Source of the DNA: Ochrobactrum sp. CGA5
Lineage (GTDB): Bacteria; Pseudomonadota; Alphaproteobacteria; Rhizobiales; Rhizobiaceae
DNA: 64,000 bases
Direction of reading: 5' to 3'
Assembly: GCF_006345815.1 (NCBI RefSeq)
Contig: NZ_VCIG01000043.1
Span: forward strand, 277,499 to 341,498
Part shown: in pieces, positions 20,030-28,986 of the stretch
Layout of the letters: each line of letters begins with the position of its first letter
Position numbering within the stretch: position 1 is the first letter of the stretch
The notes under the pieces: model-generated
Told to the model about the DNA's origin: nothing
The model's database searches: none
The model's input: the letters and a program-made list of their open reading frames with translations, nothing else
Program-made: the position numbers and the translations under genes

Positions 20030-20083
20030 CAACGCGAAAAAAGCACTGGCTTAAAAAAAGCTGACTGAATGTCGAAATCGCGA

Positions 20084-20111
20084 TTGACAGAGGCAGGTCG
20101 ACCCCTTAGAT
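20084..20111 (+). promoter_or_regulatory. Probable promoter of tRNA-Leu
   Basis: A consensus -35 TTGACA (20084-20089), 16-base spacer and a poor -10 TTAGAT (20106-20111), placing the start a few bases before the tRNA 5' end at 20123. Confidence 0.55.
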
Positions 20112-20122
20112 GGGTCCTCGTC

Positions 20123-20209
20123 GCCCAGATGGCGGAATTGGTAGACGCACCAGCTTCAGGTGCTGGCGCTCGCAAGGGCGTGGAGGTTCGAGTCCTCTTC
20201 TGGGCACCA
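20123..20209 (+). tRNA. tRNA-Leu (anticodon CAG)
   Basis: Acceptor GCCCAGA pairs with TCTGGGC, discriminator A, encoded CCA. The anticodon stem CCAGC/GCTGG holds loop TTCAGGT with CAG at 20157-20159. A long variable arm (GGCGCTCGCAAGGGCGT region) confirms a class II tRNA, and the T-loop GGTTCGAGTCC is intact. It reads CUG codons. Strong terminator at 20252. Confidence 0.97.
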
Positions 20210-20251
20210 TTTCCAAGTCTTCAGACCACTACCAAGGTCCAGAAGCACCCC

Positions 20252-20279
20252 AAAAAGCCCGCGAAAGCGGGCTTTTTTG
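20252..20279 (+). terminator. Rho-independent terminator of tRNA-Leu
   Basis: AAAAAGCCCGC (20252-20262), loop GAAA, GCGGGCTTTTTT (20267-20278). The A/T flanks make it potentially bidirectional. Confidence 0.9.
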
Positions 20280-20348
20280 TTTCTGGAACGTCGTTCCAGC
20301 GAAGTCAGGCTTTATGCCGATTAGTCCGATCAACAGATTTGGCAGGCA

Positions 20349-20981
20349 ATGCAGTTTTCTCCCTCCGAACGCGAGACTTTCTTCGAATTACTGAAATGGC
20401 GGCGTGATATTCGTCACTTTAGCGGCGAAGCGGTAGATGACGGAATTATCGATTCTTTGCGAGAATCGATGGATTATGCTCCCTCCGTCGGCAATGCCCG
20501 TCCCTGGCGCGTGATTGCAGTTGAGAGTCCCGCAGCGCGCGCAGCAGTCCACGATAACTTTCTGGAAGCCAACCGATCAGCCGCACAAATCTATGATGGG
20601 GCGCGCGCAGAGCGTTACCGCGACTTGAAGCTGGAAGGCATCAAAGTCGCCCCCGTGCAGCTTGCCATTTTTACCGAAACCGCACCCGCCGAAGGGCACG
20701 GCCTCGGCAGACAGTCCATGGCCATGACTCTGGAGCACAGCACGGCAATGGCAGTCCAGAATCTCAATCTGGCGGCAAGATCATTCGGGCTCGGCGTCGG
20801 CATGATTTCCATTCTCGATCCACACGCTATGGAAAGACTTTTCCGGGTCGAGAGCAGCTGGCGCTTCAGCCTTTATGTGTGCATCGGCTGGCCGCAGGCC
20901 ACACACACCGATAATGATACGCCGCTGTTGCACAGAAACGGCTGGCAGAAAAACAACGCGACGGTCTGGCGCCGTTTCTAG
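20349..20981 (+). CDS. bluB: 5,6-dimethylbenzimidazole synthase BluB
   Basis: 210 residues, nitroreductase-like flavin fold. BluB wording: LKWRRDIRHF near residue 16, MDYAPSVGNARPWR, APVQLAIFTE and YVCIGWPQ. It cannibalises FMNH2 to make the lower ligand of vitamin B12. It is preceded by tRNA-Leu and its terminator; no cobalamin riboswitch was visible in the 70 bases between. QueG in this window is a B12 user. A generic nitroreductase is the alternative, but the motif set favours BluB. Confidence 0.92.
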   Translation: MQFSPSERETFFELLKWRRDIRHFSGEAVDDGIIDSLRESMDYAPSVGNARPWRVIAVESPAARAAVHDNFLEANRSAAQIYDGARAERYRDLKLEGIKVAPVQLAIFTETAPAEGHGLGRQSMAMTLEHSTAMAVQNLNLAARSFGLGVGMISILDPHAMERLFRVESSWRFSLYVCIGWPQATHTDNDTPLLHRNGWQKNNATVWRRF

Positions 20982-21094
20982 AAGGCACGCGCCGCAAAGC
21001 GGCAGGATCAAGTTCTGACAGCCCTCGCCTATCCCGATCCGCGCCTAACCTGTAAGATCGGCCCTGCGAGGCGGGCTTTATTGGGAGGAAAATC

Positions 21095-21781
21095 ATGCGA
21101 CGGATCATTGTTGGGACGTTTCTAAGCCTCGACGGCGTCATGCAGGCACCAGGTGGACCGGAAGAGGATCGCAGCGGCCAATTCGAATATGGCGGCTGGA
21201 CAGTGCCCTATTGGGACGATGTGGTTGCCGCAGCCATGGGAGAAAGCTTCTCCAAACCGTTCGACCTGTTGTTGGGCCGACGCACCTACGATATTTTTGC
21301 TGCCCATTGGCCGCATCAGGAAACAGACCCCAACGCCCCCGGCTTTGTGCCTGGCGAAGGCGAGATCGCCAAGATGTTCAATGATGTAACGAAGTATGTT
21401 GCGACACACAGGCCGGAAAGTCTGAACTGGCAGAATAGTGAACTCTTGGGCGACAATATCGTAGCCTCGTTGAAAGCCATCAAGTCCACCGAAGGCCCGG
21501 ACCTGTCAGTCTCAGGCAGCAGCGAGCTGGTTCATCAATTGCTTGCCAACGATCTGGTCGACGAGTTACGACTGCTGATCTATCCTGTGGTCCTCGGCAA
21601 GGGCAAACGCCTCTTCGACGAGCAATCAGTACCGTCGGCCTTCAAGCTTATCAGCTCCACGACGTCGCCAAGTGGCGTCATCATTGCCAATTATCAGCGT
21701 TCAGGCAATCTCAAAACCGGTTCTTTTGCGATGGACCACCCTTCAGAAGAAGAAATCGAGAGGCGTAAGAACCTTTCCTGA
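21095..21781 (+). CDS. RibD C-terminal/dihydrofolate reductase-like protein
   Basis: 228 residues. GTFLSLDGVMQAPGGPEED at the N-terminus, GRRTYDIFAAHWP, VSGSSELVHQLLANDLVDEL and YPVVLGKGKRLF are the hallmarks of the DHFR-like RibD_C family (YyaP/YwjB type). Substrate unknown; probably an NADPH-dependent reductase. GGGAGG lies six to eight bases before the ATG. A stand-alone gene. Confidence 0.9.
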   Translation: MRRIIVGTFLSLDGVMQAPGGPEEDRSGQFEYGGWTVPYWDDVVAAAMGESFSKPFDLLLGRRTYDIFAAHWPHQETDPNAPGFVPGEGEIAKMFNDVTKYVATHRPESLNWQNSELLGDNIVASLKAIKSTEGPDLSVSGSSELVHQLLANDLVDELRLLIYPVVLGKGKRLFDEQSVPSAFKLISSTTSPSGVIIANYQRSGNLKTGSFAMDHPSEEEIERRKNLS

Positions 21782-21915
21782 TTTCAACCGGATTTCTTCG
21801 GCAAGGCTTTGTCAACAGCCCGATAAATTGTGCCTATTGCGCTGATCTCGCAATTGGCGGCACAATCCGGCGTCCTTAAACCATTTGCTTACAATTATAA
21901 TATCGGGGAGCAAAT

Positions 21916-22635
21916 ATGCGCCGAAAAGGCTTGCTGGAATTTGAAGGGAACGGAACACTTTACGGCCTGTTTCTGTTCTGTACAGTCTGCGCCATCGCGG
22001 GCAGTCTCATGAGCTATAGCGGCGAGGATTCTGCCTGGCGCTGGCTGCACTATCTGACCAAGCCGACCGCGACTCTGTTGCTGCTCGCCGCCGTGCTTTG
22101 CGCGGCGCGCCCCAAATCAAAATTCTATGGTTTTGCGGTCGCCTTTGGTCTGGCTTTCGCCGCGCTCGGCGACTTTTTCCTGATGCTACCTGGCGATTAC
22201 TTCATGGCGGGGCTGATCTGCTTTCTCATCACCCATTGCGCCTATATCTATGCGCTTTGCCGCAATACGCGCTTTGCAGCGCATAAAGGCATTTTCGTCC
22301 TTTTCGCCATCGCCGCCCTTGCCATAATAACCGGGCTTTGGTCGTCGCTGCCTGATGCCCTGAAAATACCCGTCATTATCTATGCAGCCGCGCTTTGCAT
22401 CATGGCGGCACAGGCAATGAGCCGCGCGCTCGGTACGGAACCGGAAACGCCGCAACGCTACGGCGCCTGGCTTGCCGCAGCGGGTGGCCTCTTCTTCATG
22501 ACAAGCGATACGTTGCTTGCCTATGGACGGTTCAGCCTCGATATTCCGATGAATGGCCTCTGGGTGCTTGCGACCTATTATGCCGCGCAATTCCTCTTTG
22601 CCCGCTCGACCGAGGATTTTGCTTATGCCGACTGA
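21916..22635 (+). CDS. YhhN-family lysoplasmalogenase
   Basis: 239 residues, about eight membrane helices. The YhhN/TMEM86 wording is seen in LTKPTATLLLLAAVL, GLAFAALGDFFLMLPGDYFMAGLICFLITHCAYI and MTSDTLLAYGRF. The conserved acidic residues in ALGDFFL and TSDTLLA are in place. Characterised members hydrolyse the vinyl-ether bond of lysoplasmalogen, releasing a fatty aldehyde. The gene overlaps the next, an aldehyde dehydrogenase, by 11 bases. Whether the organism makes vinyl-ether lipids is not shown; the substrate could be another lysolipid. Confidence 0.85.
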   Translation: MRRKGLLEFEGNGTLYGLFLFCTVCAIAGSLMSYSGEDSAWRWLHYLTKPTATLLLLAAVLCAARPKSKFYGFAVAFGLAFAALGDFFLMLPGDYFMAGLICFLITHCAYIYALCRNTRFAAHKGIFVLFAIAALAIITGLWSSLPDALKIPVIIYAAALCIMAAQAMSRALGTEPETPQRYGAWLAAAGGLFFMTSDTLLAYGRFSLDIPMNGLWVLATYYAAQFLFARSTEDFAYAD

Positions 22636-24022
22636 AGAACAGACATTGCAACCCGCATTCGAGCGCCTGCGGCAGGCTTGGCTTGAAGACCGCCCCGCCT
22701 ACGAGCAGCGTCTGGACGACCTGAAACGCCTGCGTGAAAAACTGGAAGCAAGACGGGATGAAATGGCAAAAGCCATCAGCGGGGATTTCGGCAATCGCTC
22801 GCTGCATGAAACCCTGCTTGGTGAAGCCGGCGTCGTCTTCGCCGAAATCGACGATGCCCTGCACAACCTCAAGCGCTGGATGAAACCGAAACGGCGCAAG
22901 GCAGGGTGGAAAATGTGGCCAGCCAAGGCTGAAATCCGATATGTTCCGCTTGGCGTAGTGGGAATAATCGCGCCATGGAATTATCCGGTGAACCTGGCAC
23001 TCGCACCGCTTGTCGCGGCCATTGCAGCCGGAAACCATGTTTTGCTGAAACCTTCCGAACACACGCCGCGCACCGCCGAATTCCTGCAAAGCCTGCTTTC
23101 AGAAGTCTTCCCTGAAGATAGGGTCGCGGTGGCGCTTGGCGATGCATCGCTTTCCGCGCAATTCGCGTCGCTGCCGTTCGACCATCTCTTTTTTACCGGC
23201 TCCACTGGAGTCGGACGCAAGATCATGGCTGCTGCGGCACCGAACCTGACCCCGGTGACGCTGGAGCTTGGCGGCAAGTCGCCAGCCATCGTCAGCGAGA
23301 ACGCTAATCTCAAGCGGGCAGCCCGCGCAATCGCGACGGGAAAATTTTTCAATGCAGGGCAAACCTGTATCGCACCGGACTATGTCCTCATCCACCACAG
23401 CAAGCGCGACGAATTCGTGAATCTTCTACGTGCCGAAATGCAGGCGCGTTATGGCGGCGTGTCAGCGGAACAAGACTGCACAACAATCATCAACGATGCT
23501 CAACAAGCACGACTGTCACAACTGCTAGCCGATGCCAAGAACCGGAGCGACGCGGTCATTGAGCTTCCAGCGGGCTCCAGCCAGCCGCGATCAATGGCGC
23601 CAACGCTCGTGCTGGAACCTGCTGCAGACAGCGCGATCATGCAGGAGGAGATTTTCGGTCCGCTTCTGCCAATCGTCAGCTATCGCCTGCTCGACGATGC
23701 GATCGGCTTTGTTGTCAAGCTTGATCGTCCTCTGGCGCTTTACTGTTTCAGCGACAATACGGCAGAGATTGAAATGATGCTCGGTCGCATCGTGTCTGGC
23801 GGCGTCTGTGTAAATGATACGCTCTACCATTTCGCCTGTAATAGCCTGCCGTTCGGCGGCGTAGGTGCAAGCGGCATGGGCCAGTATCACGGCCATGACG
23901 GTTTTCTGACCTTTTCCAAGGCGATGCCGATCCTGACCAAATACGCCCCTGCGCCGAGCGATCTTATCAAGCCGCCCTATACCGGCCTCACCGACCGGCT
24001 GATCAGATTCATTGCAAGATGA
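22625..24022 (+). CDS. Aldehyde dehydrogenase, coniferyl-aldehyde/fatty-aldehyde type
   Basis: 465 residues from the ATG at 22625, inside the end of the lysoplasmalogenase gene. The catalytic pair is Glu214 (LELGGKSP) and Cys248 (NAGQTCIAPDY). The protein is the short class-3-like form with IIAPWNYPVNLALAPL, and the CalB hallmark NDTLYHFACNSLPFGGVG near the end. The C-terminal TDRLIRFIAR lacks the strong membrane tail of eukaryotic fatty aldehyde dehydrogenase. It may oxidise the aldehyde released by its overlapping partner; coniferyl aldehyde is the usual database label. Confidence 0.9.
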   Translation: MPTEEQTLQPAFERLRQAWLEDRPAYEQRLDDLKRLREKLEARRDEMAKAISGDFGNRSLHETLLGEAGVVFAEIDDALHNLKRWMKPKRRKAGWKMWPAKAEIRYVPLGVVGIIAPWNYPVNLALAPLVAAIAAGNHVLLKPSEHTPRTAEFLQSLLSEVFPEDRVAVALGDASLSAQFASLPFDHLFFTGSTGVGRKIMAAAAPNLTPVTLELGGKSPAIVSENANLKRAARAIATGKFFNAGQTCIAPDYVLIHHSKRDEFVNLLRAEMQARYGGVSAEQDCTTIINDAQQARLSQLLADAKNRSDAVIELPAGSSQPRSMAPTLVLEPAADSAIMQEEIFGPLLPIVSYRLLDDAIGFVVKLDRPLALYCFSDNTAEIEMMLGRIVSGGVCVNDTLYHFACNSLPFGGVGASGMGQYHGHDGFLTFSKAMPILTKYAPAPSDLIKPPYTGLTDRLIRFIAR

Positions 24023-24193
24023 AGCAGGGAACCGTATGTGCAAGCTTTGCATTTAGAAAAGGTCGCCCAATTGTGTAGGCAATCGCTATTCAAACGGGGC
24101 TGCAATCTGATTATATATAACCGGGTCGCCGGGGCATCGCTCCGGCCCAAGTCGTAATCTTTCGGAACCGAATACCTGACAGGTGAATCACGG

Positions 24194-25051
24194 GTGCTGA
24201 AAAAGAAAGAACCAAACCGGATATCCAAGTCCATTCTGACTGCGATCCGGAACAGGCCGGGCTTCAGGCCACTCAACGCCAATATTACCGGTGGCGACAT
24301 TGTCATTGCATCCTACAATGTCCACAAATGCATCGGCATCGACAAGCAGTTCAATCCACAGCGTACAGCTGAAGTCATCAGTGAAATAGATGCAGATGTG
24401 ATCGCGCTGCAAGAAGCCGACAGGCGCTTCGGTGAACGCTCCGGCCTGCTCGACCTGGGGCTGCTTGAGCGCCGCCATGGTCTCGTGCCCGTCCCGATAA
24501 CCGCAACAATGCCAAAAGGCCATGGCTGGCACGGCAATGTGCTTCTGTTTCGCGAAGGCGTGGTGCGTAATGTGCAGCAGCTCAAGCTTCCCGGCGTCGA
24601 GCCGCGCGGCGCACTGGTCGCGGACCTGCAGTTCCCGGCAGGCCCCATACGCATCATCGCCGCTCACCTTGGCCTCCTGAAGCGTTCCCGCGAACAGCAG
24701 GCCGAAAGCATCCTTACCGCTTTGCAGGAGGCCGACACGCTCCCTACCCTATTGATCGGCGACCTGAACGAGTGGCGTATCGGCAAACGCTCGTCACTCG
24801 CAGCCCTCATGCCGACATTCAATCATGTGGCTACCGCTGTCCCGAGTTTCCCGTCACGCTTCCCGGTTTTTGCGCTGGATCGCGTCTTGGGCGCTCCGCA
24901 TAATCTCATCACATCGGTTGAAGTGCATAATACGCCGCTTGCGCGCCTGGCATCCGATCACCTGCCCATCAAGGCGCATCTCGATCTCAAATCGGCAACG
25001 GACCTTCTGGAAAAATACAGCCCGGAAATATTCGCGAGCCGGACGGGATGA
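24194..25051 (+). CDS. Endonuclease/exonuclease/phosphatase (EEP) family protein
   Basis: 285 residues with a GTG start at 24194 (AGGTG eight bases upstream). EEP-fold catalytic motifs: IASYNVHKCIG, VIALQEADRRF, LIGDLNEWRI and LASDHLPIKAHL. The family covers nucleases, sphingomyelinases and inositol phosphatases; the CLS-adjacent bacterial group is often found beside cardiolipin synthase, as here (three bases from the convergent cls stop). A lipid-linked role is plausible but not shown. Confidence 0.88.
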   Translation: MLKKKEPNRISKSILTAIRNRPGFRPLNANITGGDIVIASYNVHKCIGIDKQFNPQRTAEVISEIDADVIALQEADRRFGERSGLLDLGLLERRHGLVPVPITATMPKGHGWHGNVLLFREGVVRNVQQLKLPGVEPRGALVADLQFPAGPIRIIAAHLGLLKRSREQQAESILTALQEADTLPTLLIGDLNEWRIGKRSSLAALMPTFNHVATAVPSFPSRFPVFALDRVLGAPHNLITSVEVHNTPLARLASDHLPIKAHLDLKSATDLLEKYSPEIFASRTG

Positions 25052-25054
25052 TTC

Positions 25055-26515
25055 TCAGAGATAAGGCGAACCGAGCCATATAATCCGGTCCAGAAGCCGT
25101 TCCAGAAATGGCCGGTTCTTGAGGCGCGCGAGATTGACCTCGCGGCTCTCCTCTATCACCTTGCCGATGCGTTCCTCCACCTGACGCGCCACATCGTGGT
25201 CGAGGATTTCAAGATCGACCTCAAAATTCAGCCGCAGCGAGCGCGGATCGATGTTGGACGATCCAACATAGGACCAGGCGCCGTCGATGGTCATCAACTT
25301 CGAATGATTGAAAGCGCCGCTCGCCCGCCAGATGCGGCAACCATCCTTCAGCAACTGGTCGAACTGCGCGCGCATGGCCCGGTCCACCAGCTTCAGATTG
25401 TTGACGCCCGGCACGACGATATCAACCGATACGCCACGCCGCGCCGCCGTCACCAGCGCGCTGATGAGTTCGCGATCCGGCAAAAGGTATGGCGTCATGA
25501 TGAGAATATGCTGCTCGGCAATCGAAAAGGCCCCCATCATCATGCGCTGGTTGGTTTCAACATTCTTGTCTGGGCCCGACCCGACCACACGGACCAGCGT
25601 TCCGGTTCCCGGCGGGTTTTCCGGCGGGGCTATCTTCCATGCCTCTCCGGTCAGCAGTTCGCCGGTCGCAAAGCGCCAGTCTTCGGATGCGATATGAAAG
25701 AGATCGGCAATCGCCGGGCCTTTGAGCTTGAAATGCGTATCGAAGGCAACCGCATCGCCCGCAATCAGGCGCACGAAACCCGCGCGAATATTCATCCCGC
25801 CGGTAAAGGCGATCTTGCCGTCAACGATCAGGATTTTGCGGTGGGTGCGCAAGTTCGCATAAGGCAGACGCAGCCCGATGATGATATTGCCGTTGAACAC
25901 ATCGACGGCGACGCCTTTATCTTTCAAAAGCTTGACGATACTCGGAAAAGAATAGCGCGCCCCAACCGCATCGACCAGCACACGCACCTCCACACCACGC
26001 CTGACCGCATCGCCCAGAGTATCAGCAAATTTCTCGCCAATACCGTCCCGGTCGAAAATATAGGTTTCCAGCATGATGCTACGCTCGGCCCTACCAATGG
26101 CGTCGAGCATTGCGGCGTAGGCATCATCGCCCGTTTCCAGCATCTCAATGCTGTTGCCGCTGGTGAAATCATAGAGGCTAACGGCGTCACCCAGTATCTT
26201 CATCGCCCCGAACTGGCGCCCGAAGGTGGCACGCACGAGGTCATTCGTGGTATCGAAATGCGACAGGTGATAGAGAGCGATCTTGCCCATATTGGCACGC
26301 TGGTGGGTAAGCGTGGAACGGCGGATACGATTCACGCCCGCAATGGCGTAGACCACTGCCCCCACGATAGGCGACAGCACAATAACACCAACCCAGCCGA
26401 TGGCGGTGCGCACCTCTTCCTTTGTCATGGTCGCATGGATAGCGGCGATCGCTCCGAGAACAACCGACAGGACAAACAGGATATGCGGCCAATAGTGGGA
26501 AACGAGATCGAACAT
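25055..26515 (-). CDS. cls: Cardiolipin synthase (phospholipase D family)
   Basis: 486 residues from the ATG at 26515; an in-frame ATG at 26569 would add 18 residues without hydrophobic character. Two N-terminal membrane helices (about 10-29 and 37-58) precede two HKD motifs, THRKILIVDGKIAFTGG and FNHSKLMTIDGAWSYVGSSN. It condenses phosphatidylglycerol to cardiolipin in the inner membrane. It converges with the EEP gene and is divergent from the hdeD-like gene. Confidence 0.94.
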   Translation of the reverse strand: MFDLVSHYWPHILFVLSVVLGAIAAIHATMTKEEVRTAIGWVGVIVLSPIVGAVVYAIAGVNRIRRSTLTHQRANMGKIALYHLSHFDTTNDLVRATFGRQFGAMKILGDAVSLYDFTSGNSIEMLETGDDAYAAMLDAIGRAERSIMLETYIFDRDGIGEKFADTLGDAVRRGVEVRVLVDAVGARYSFPSIVKLLKDKGVAVDVFNGNIIIGLRLPYANLRTHRKILIVDGKIAFTGGMNIRAGFVRLIAGDAVAFDTHFKLKGPAIADLFHIASEDWRFATGELLTGEAWKIAPPENPPGTGTLVRVVGSGPDKNVETNQRMMMGAFSIAEQHILIMTPYLLPDRELISALVTAARRGVSVDIVVPGVNNLKLVDRAMRAQFDQLLKDGCRIWRASGAFNHSKLMTIDGAWSYVGSSNIDPRSLRLNFEVDLEILDHDVARQVEERIGKVIEESREVNLARLKNRPFLERLLDRIIWLGSPYL

Positions 26516-26683
26516 CACATGAACTTTACGCGGAAAACGACTGCGATAGCAAAGAGATATAACGCTCAAAAGGGCAAACGAACAGTGGCGCCATGGTGAT
26601 CAGTTCTACCCTCCACAAAAGCTGGTCAAATTCAGCGCATGCCTTATATTGACCATGAGGCATGACAATTTGAGGGACGTCTC

Positions 26684-27247
26684 ATGGCAACAGCTCACAA
26701 TGATTTCGACCGGCCGACCTTTCCAAAGGAACTTTCCAGCAAGTGGGGGTGGTTCGTCGCCCTTGGGGTCGCATTGCTGATCCTCGGAGGCATCGCCTTC
26801 GGCAATCTCGTTCTGGCCACTGTGGTCTCGGTCTACTATGTCGGCCTGATGATGCTGATTGGCGGGGTCATCGAGATCATCCACTCCTTCGGCGTCAAAA
26901 CCTGGGGCAGCTTCTTCTTCTGGCTACTAAGCGGTCTGCTTTATACGGCAGCCGGTATCGTTGCCTTCATCAATCCGGTGCTGGCGGCGGGCGTGCTGAC
27001 TTTCCTTCTGGCCGCGGCTCTTCTCGGCTCCGGTGCTTTCCGCATCTGGCTTGGCTTCAAGTCGAAACCGGCTGCCGGTTGGGGCTGGATCGTCGCAGGT
27101 GGTGTCGTCACCGTGCTGCTGGGGCTGATCATCGCCATGCAATGGCCAGTCAACAGCCTGTTCATTCTTGGCCTCTTCCTCGCGATTGATCTGATCTTCC
27201 AGGGCTGGGCTTTCATTGCTTTCGGCCTTGGCATCAAGAGCCGATAA
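26684..27247 (+). CDS. HdeD/DUF308-family membrane protein
   Basis: 187 residues, six predicted membrane helices in three pairs, the DUF308 repeat arrangement. Typical wording: GVALLILGGIAFGNLVLATVV and GGVIEIIHSFGVKTWGSFFFWLLSGLLY. HdeD in Escherichia coli is linked to acid resistance at high cell density, but the molecular role is unknown. Divergent from cls; ends in a good terminator. Confidence 0.88.
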   Translation: MATAHNDFDRPTFPKELSSKWGWFVALGVALLILGGIAFGNLVLATVVSVYYVGLMMLIGGVIEIIHSFGVKTWGSFFFWLLSGLLYTAAGIVAFINPVLAAGVLTFLLAAALLGSGAFRIWLGFKSKPAAGWGWIVAGGVVTVLLGLIIAMQWPVNSLFILGLFLAIDLIFQGWAFIAFGLGIKSR

Positions 27248-27266
27248 ACTTTCACGCATCACTGGC

Positions 27267-27295
27267 AAAGCGGCGCTCACTGCGCCGCTTTTCAT
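27267..27295 (+). terminator. Rho-independent terminator of the hdeD-like gene
   Basis: AAAGCGGCG (27267-27275), loop CTCACTG, CGCCGCTTTT (27283-27292), then CATTT. Confidence 0.75.
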
Positions 27296-27395
27296 TTGAA
27301 CTCGACCTTTCGGCCAAGTCCTGCTAGATGCTGCCCAACATCTTCGCGGCGCGCTTTCACGCGCAGCCCAACGTTTCGCCATCACGAGTTTCTTC

Positions 27396-28973
27396 ATGCC
27401 CGCTGACCATCCCGTTTCCAAGCGCCGCACATTCGCGATCATCGCGCACCCGGACGCCGGTAAGACCACGCTGACCGAAAAGCTGCTGCTGTTCGGCGGC
27501 GCCATCCAGCTCGCCGGTGAGGTGAAGGCCAAGAAGGATCGTATCCAGACCCGTTCGGACTGGATGAACATCGAGCGCGACCGCGGCATCTCGGTCGTCA
27601 CCTCGGTGATGACCTTCGAGTACAAGGATTGCATCTTCAACCTGCTCGACACGCCGGGCCACGAAGACTTCGCGGACGACACCTATCGCACGCTGACTGC
27701 AGTGGACAGTGCCGTCATGGTCATCGATGCCGCCAAGGGTATCGAGCCACGCACGTTGAAGCTGTTTGAAGTCTGCCGCATGCGCGACATTCCCATCGTC
27801 ACCTTCGTTAACAAGATGGACCGTGAAGCGCGCGACCCGCTTGAGATTCTGGATGAGATCGAGGAAAAGCTGGCGCTCGACACAGCACCGATCACGTGGC
27901 CGATCGGCTCCGGCAAGAGCTTTGCAGGCACATTCGACCTTCATAACGATACAATGCGCCGTCAGGACAATGAAGAGCAGCCGACCAAGGTCAGCGGCCC
28001 CGAAGAAGCCGCGGCCTTACTGCCCGAAAACGAACGTGAAGCCTGGCTGGACGGTTTGGAACTGGCGCGCGGCGTCTGCCGACCGTTCGACCTTGCCTCT
28101 TTCCGCGAAGGCCATATGACGCCTGTTTATTTTGGCTCGGCACTGAAGAACTACGGCGTGCGCGACCTGATCGAAGCCTTCTGCGATTTCGGCCCCTCGC
28201 CGCGCGACCAGCAGGCCGACACCCGCATGGTGGCAGCGACCGAAGACAAGATGACCGGCTTCGTGTTCAAGATTCAGGCCAATATGGACCCGAACCACCG
28301 CGACCGTATTGCTTTCCTGCGCGTCTGTTCGGGCAAGCTGTCGCGCGGCATGAAAGCGAAACTGGTGCGCACCGGCAAGCCGATGAGTCTCTCGGCACCA
28401 CAGTTCTTCTTCGCGCGCTCGCGCCAGATTGCCGATGAAGCATTTGCAGGCGACGTGGTCGGCATCCCCAATCACGGCACGCTGCGCATAGGTGATACAC
28501 TGACCGAGGGTGAGGAAATCCTGTTCCGCGGCGTGCCGAACTTCGCGCCGGAAATCCTGCGCCGCGTACGTTTGGACGACGCTATGAAGGCCAAGAAGCT
28601 GCGTGAAGCGCTACAGCAAATGGCTGAAGAGGGCGTCGTGCAACTTTTCGTACCGGATGACGGATCTCCGGCCATTGTCGGCGTCGTTGGAGCCCTGCAA
28701 ATTGATGTTCTGACCGAGCGTCTCAAGGTGGAATATTCGCTGCCGGTCGGCTTTGAAATGTCGCGCTTCTCGGTATGCCGGTGGATTTCCGCCGACAATC
28801 CAGCCGAACTCGACCGCTTCATTGCTTCTCATCGCGCAGACATCGCGCATGACCTCGACAATGATCCCGTCTTCCTCGCCCAGAACGGCTTCTCGCTCAA
28901 TTACGAAGCCGAACGCTGGAAGGATATCCGCTTTGCCACCGTCAAGGACTATCAGGTCCGCGACAAGTCCTGA
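27396..28973 (+). CDS. prfC: Peptide chain release factor 3
   Basis: 525 residues. GTPase motifs AHPDAGKTTLTEK (17-29), SDWMNIERDRGISVVTSV, LDTPGHEDFADDTYR and FVNKMDRE mark RF3 rather than EF-G. It recycles RF1/RF2 from the ribosome after peptide release. It is followed 13 bases later by an APH-type kinase gene, probably co-transcribed. Confidence 0.96.
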   Translation: MPADHPVSKRRTFAIIAHPDAGKTTLTEKLLLFGGAIQLAGEVKAKKDRIQTRSDWMNIERDRGISVVTSVMTFEYKDCIFNLLDTPGHEDFADDTYRTLTAVDSAVMVIDAAKGIEPRTLKLFEVCRMRDIPIVTFVNKMDREARDPLEILDEIEEKLALDTAPITWPIGSGKSFAGTFDLHNDTMRRQDNEEQPTKVSGPEEAAALLPENEREAWLDGLELARGVCRPFDLASFREGHMTPVYFGSALKNYGVRDLIEAFCDFGPSPRDQQADTRMVAATEDKMTGFVFKIQANMDPNHRDRIAFLRVCSGKLSRGMKAKLVRTGKPMSLSAPQFFFARSRQIADEAFAGDVVGIPNHGTLRIGDTLTEGEEILFRGVPNFAPEILRRVRLDDAMKAKKLREALQQMAEEGVVQLFVPDDGSPAIVGVVGALQIDVLTERLKVEYSLPVGFEMSRFSVCRWISADNPAELDRFIASHRADIAHDLDNDPVFLAQNGFSLNYEAERWKDIRFATVKDYQVRDKS

Positions 28974-28986
28974 TGAGTAAGGTGAT

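Noticed and set aside
20280..20348. Cobalamin riboswitch before bluB
   Set aside because: The gap after the tRNA terminator is only about 70 bases and no B12-box wording was seen.
25196..26599. A 467-codon plus-strand frame
   Set aside because: Antisense to cardiolipin synthase with both HKD motifs on the other strand; no recognisable domain.
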